NCBI GenBank assembly: GCA_022447555.1
Contig: JAKVBF010000004.1
Coordinates: 15,314 to 79,313 of the forward strand
DNA length: 64,000 bases
Source of the DNA: Mariniblastus sp.
GTDB lineage: Bacteria; Planctomycetota; Planctomycetia; Pirellulales; Pirellulaceae
Reading direction: 5' to 3'
Under the pieces are notes generated by a model. The model saw only the letters and a list, made by a program, of their open reading frames with translations. It did no database searches and had not been told where the DNA came from. A program made the translations under genes and the position numbers. Of this stretch, positions 62,701 to 64,000 are shown piece after piece. Positions within the stretch are counted from its first letter, which is position 1. Every line of letters begins with the position of its first letter.

Positions 62701-63141
62701 CTCAATAAGTTCCACTTGGACTTGCATGATCACGTACAAGCAGCCCCCTCCATAGGTCCAAAAACCGCGGAACGATTTCAGAACGTGGGTGTCTCTACGA
62801 TCAGTGAATTCCTCGACCGGGATGCTAAATCGATGGCACAAGAAATTAATCACAAAAGGATCTCCGCAAGCCTGATTCAAACATGGCAGAATCAAACGAT
62901 CCTTGTTTGTAGGATACCCAACCTTAGAGGTCACGATGCCCAACTGCTTGTCGCATGCGGGATCACAGCTCCCGAGATGCTGACCGACATGTCACCTGAA
63001 AAACTGTTCGATATCGTTGAACCTTTTTCGGAAACCAAGGCTGGGTTGAAAATCATTCGTTCGGGTAAGAAGCCGGATTTGGCTGAGATCGCCAACTGGA
63101 TCCAGTGGTCAAACAAAAACCGACTGCTGAATGCCGCATAA
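59737..63141 (+). CDS. SMC/YhaN-like ATPase fused to DUF4332-type helical modules
   Basis: 1134 residues from the ATG at 59737, where the family begins (MKLKDLAIEEFDG); an in-frame ATG at 59704 adds 11 residues. The ATPase head has Walker A GPTGSGKT (31-38), an ABC-signature-like LSSTAQQQTILSLCLAA (near 598) and a Walker B-like LPMLINDIWTGLD (near 626). In between lies a long charged coiled-coil (about 160-560) without a visible zinc hook. The C-terminal 360 residues contain two helix-hairpin-helix-type DUF4332-like modules (about 774-895 and 985-1125; the second with APSIGPKTAERFQNVGV) joined by a very basic linker. Likely a DNA-binding, DNA-repair or chromosome-structure protein. No SbcD-type nuclease is adjacent. 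Confidence 0.8.
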   Translation: MKLKDLAIEEFDGCQTLQLNHLSDGLNVIYGPTGSGKTRLQEYIRNTFFGFPKNHIANQGYLSVQLGARRANLSRTCNQSETLSFENLGDETFPQASTLDCIEKLGTNLYRSIYCLDSNSDCTTINTIVQQLRKRLNMTTGKPNSQMKVDSFSHHHEFQLRQEECNVIHKEIELLETERNRLLNQNDTLPTSLHQTLAEMNSEIDYATEQISKSNLQSIREQIAATDAQVTQVRSQLEIVTAAPQATSPTENDSPIQFSQLYAHLDELERQIRQQREIQKTVQQRRIELRDEMAAWTVFELNSPDHPYYKIGKLLRSLECRTAKLAENWNQQDRKPQPTGEDISTWSDTAKYCQAMQTELQQIGGELSQQCQHLRHRAATAELKHLRLQYNKLGKNRSDLINRRRILIEQLKQCDATTARAILQNDPAYQKCAAEMGHSVARRRFFGDPSSPLGPTQQLKRDRLRSRLNELQNLRQKLVLSLVDRENQLGPLKARLSELTASRKRIEANPRSGPDARMDKINARLRLLKNQRHLLSLYEAAGNDGDIQPDPILKRAGQLADRLTLGEVTAIWIHESKTSKHFQLITEGRHQSSIPYQSLSSTAQQQTILSLCLAAVESLHGLGFGLPMLINDIWTGLDAARVKATLELLSDYCRQGIQIITAASDPEVLSQALRRRITTFQIDPNLEMSNPIASIAEHPVITQTTVYADLSTPVTYPLVDYIPHKIESTGSSRTFHTPTGKSYRPPQPATSMERPNQDGAVLEFAPLVDESTPLINFDLFTPSSASSLLECGIRDVKDLLNHNPKQMDSSLTNHGFQAADLENWQSITWLMICVPGLRIQDASLLRSIGIAEPEQLFTTTILNLSERLQREINSNGDQYPHLNPGDYSAERLNRWYRALDRTQFRWQTSTGYSRSIRNQKTKRPSKYSQRVENHRKRGQNERADSKPSSVRRRQRPAQPAREPELSIANTFAERKAKKKKQTRTKQPVLNKFHLDLHDHVQAAPSIGPKTAERFQNVGVSTISEFLDRDAKSMAQEINHKRISASLIQTWQNQTILVCRIPNLRGHDAQLLVACGITAPEMLTDMSPEKLFDIVEPFSETKAGLKIIRSGKKPDLAEIANWIQWSNKNRLLNAA

Positions 63142-63162
63142 GCCTCTGGAACCCACCCCTTA

Positions 63163-63684
63163 TCAATTGATCATTAAACCAAGAGAGTGAATCAACTCGT
63201 TTGTCTCAGCTCGCTTTTTAATTCTTGCCTCTTTTCGAGCTTTCGCCTCGTCAAATACCGCTCGCTCTTCTTCGGTTTCAGGCTGAACATTGGGCACCTC
63301 TGTGGGCCGCCCATCTTTATCCAATCCAACAAACGTCAAAAATGATATGGCGGCTATTTGCCCTGGCTCATCGCGAGACGCATTCTCGGTCATGATTTTC
63401 ACAAAGATTTCCATCGAACTTTTACCTACGTAACAAACGTAGGACTTGAGTGTCACAATGTCATCGCGTTGAACAGGCCGATGAAAGTGAACACCATCAT
63501 TAGACGCCGTTACCACGGCACCTCGACAATGCCGTCGAGCAGAGATCGCCGCAGTCTCATCTATCCGTTTCATCAGAAGGCCACCAAACATCGTATCGTG
63601 AGCATTGGTATCCCCAGGTAAAACAATGTTCTCTTGTACGGCCACCGACTGCTTCATCGAGACGGTCGCTCTGTGATTCGTCAT
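63163..63684 (-). CDS. Acyl-CoA thioesterase (hotdog fold, YciA/BACH-like)
   Basis: 173 residues from the ATG at 63684. The hotdog signature DTNAHDTMFGGLLMKRIDETAAISA carries the active-site Asp pair, followed by DGVHFHRPVQRDDIVTLKSYVCYVGKSSMEIFV. The C-terminal helical tail is charged. It hydrolyses acyl-CoA to free acid and CoA. The gene lies 44 bases after the pckA stop on the same strand. Confidence 0.9.
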   Translation of the reverse strand: MTNHRATVSMKQSVAVQENIVLPGDTNAHDTMFGGLLMKRIDETAAISARRHCRGAVVTASNDGVHFHRPVQRDDIVTLKSYVCYVGKSSMEIFVKIMTENASRDEPGQIAAISFLTFVGLDKDGRPTEVPNVQPETEEERAVFDEAKARKEARIKKRAETNELIHSLGLMIN

Positions 63685-63728
63685 CAAACCCCACCCGTTT
63701 AAATTACCGCTTGATCGTAAATACGTTT

Positions 63729-64000
63729 TCAATCTCGTATGACAGGGCCACCTTCAACCACTTCTCGAGTTGCCTGATCGGCATACAATTCGAAATTTTC
63801 ATTGAATCCCGCGGCTAGTTTTCGAGCCGTCGCATCAAAGGCCGCCATATCCGACCATGTTTTTCGGGGATTCAAGATTGCTTCGGGTACGCCCGAACAA
63901 TGAGTGGGGATCGCTAGACCAAAAATCAGGTCTTGGTCGAATTCAACGCCCTCTAAGTCTCCGTTATGAATGGCATCGACAATGGCCCTTGTGTGTTTCA
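63729..64000 (-). CDS. pckA: ATP-dependent phosphoenolpyruvate carboxykinase, C-terminal part (5' end outside window)
   Basis: The frame is open from the right edge to a TGA at 63731-63729, giving the last 90 residues. Translation reads TRAIVDAIHNGDLEGVEF, then IFGLAIPTHCSGVPEAILNPRKTWSD and the tail KLAAGFNENFELYA, which match the C-terminal domain of PckA (E. coli: TRAIIDAILNGSL, FNLAIPTELPGV, LDPRNTY). The enzyme interconverts oxaloacetate and phosphoenolpyruvate in gluconeogenesis. The active-site residues lie outside the window. Confidence 0.85.
   Translation of the reverse strand, partial: KHTRAIVDAIHNGDLEGVEFDQDLIFGLAIPTHCSGVPEAILNPRKTWSDMAAFDATARKLAAGFNENFELYADQATREVVEGGPVIRD

Overview
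The window looks like chromosomal DNA of a planctomycete, most likely a marine member of the Pirellulaceae (Rhodopirellula/Blastopirellula relatives). The reasons are two secreted sulfatases, secreted DUF1080 and Gfo/Idh/MocA enzymes, a large secreted BNR-repeat protein, a DUF11 lipoprotein with Cys-rich blocks, several Cys-rich secreted proteins, loosely packed short operons, frequent GTG/TTG starts and few clear Shine-Dalgarno sites. I see no phage, insertion sequence, integrase, CRISPR array, rRNA or tRNA gene.

Layout. 1-3.0 kb: the end of a Cys-Asp pentapeptide-repeat protein with a clear terminator, then adenylylsulfate kinase and an acyl-CoA dehydrogenase homologue on the minus strand. 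3.3-5.5 kb: alpha-glucan phosphorylase. 5.5-11.9 kb: a two-gene AddAB-type helicase/nuclease operon. 11.9-12.2 kb: a short interval that may encode a structured RNA. 12.2-18.2 kb: threonine synthase (minus), then a small membrane protein, thymidine kinase, a PAS histidine kinase and a sulfatase (plus), the last two joined by an ATGA overlap. 18.3-28.5 kb, all minus: TolC-type outer-membrane lipoprotein, PAS-AraC regulator, SpoU methyltransferase, DUF11 lipoprotein, zinc-ribbon membrane protein, M32 carboxypeptidase and a second TrmH-family methyltransferase. 28.6-38.7 kb: HEAT-repeat protein and sulfatase, EEP-family protein, DUF4254 protein, M28 peptidase/glutaminyl cyclase with a membrane protein, and a 1090-residue BNR-repeat protein. 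38.7-47.3 kb: ABC exporter pair, DinB and RidA proteins, a Tat-exported sugar isomerase and Gfo/Idh oxidoreductase pair, a Cys-less thioredoxin-fold protein and an unknown 611-residue membrane protein. 47.5-54.4 kb: ArgRS, an orphan DNA methyltransferase, an AtuA-like protein, PanB, tandem transglutaminase-like proteins and a small lipoprotein. 54.7-64 kb: alpha/beta hydrolase, ZIP transporter, SRPBCC protein, double-DUF1080 protein, DinB-like protein, an SMC/YhaN-like ATPase with DUF4332-like modules, thioesterase, and the C-terminal end of ATP-dependent PEP carboxykinase, which runs off the right edge.

How they fit together. Most genes are housekeeping (ArgRS, PanB, ThrC, Tdk, CysC, GlgP, PckA, AddAB) or exported functions for breaking down sulfated and glycosidic polymers (sulfatases, DUF1080, Gfo/Idh, sugar isomerase, TolC). 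The best candidates for unfamiliar biology are the DUF4332-fused ATPase, the possible small RNA at 12.0-12.2 kb, the histidine kinase translationally coupled to a sulfatase, and the Cys-Asp repeat protein. All function calls rest on reading motifs by eye. No database search was run.
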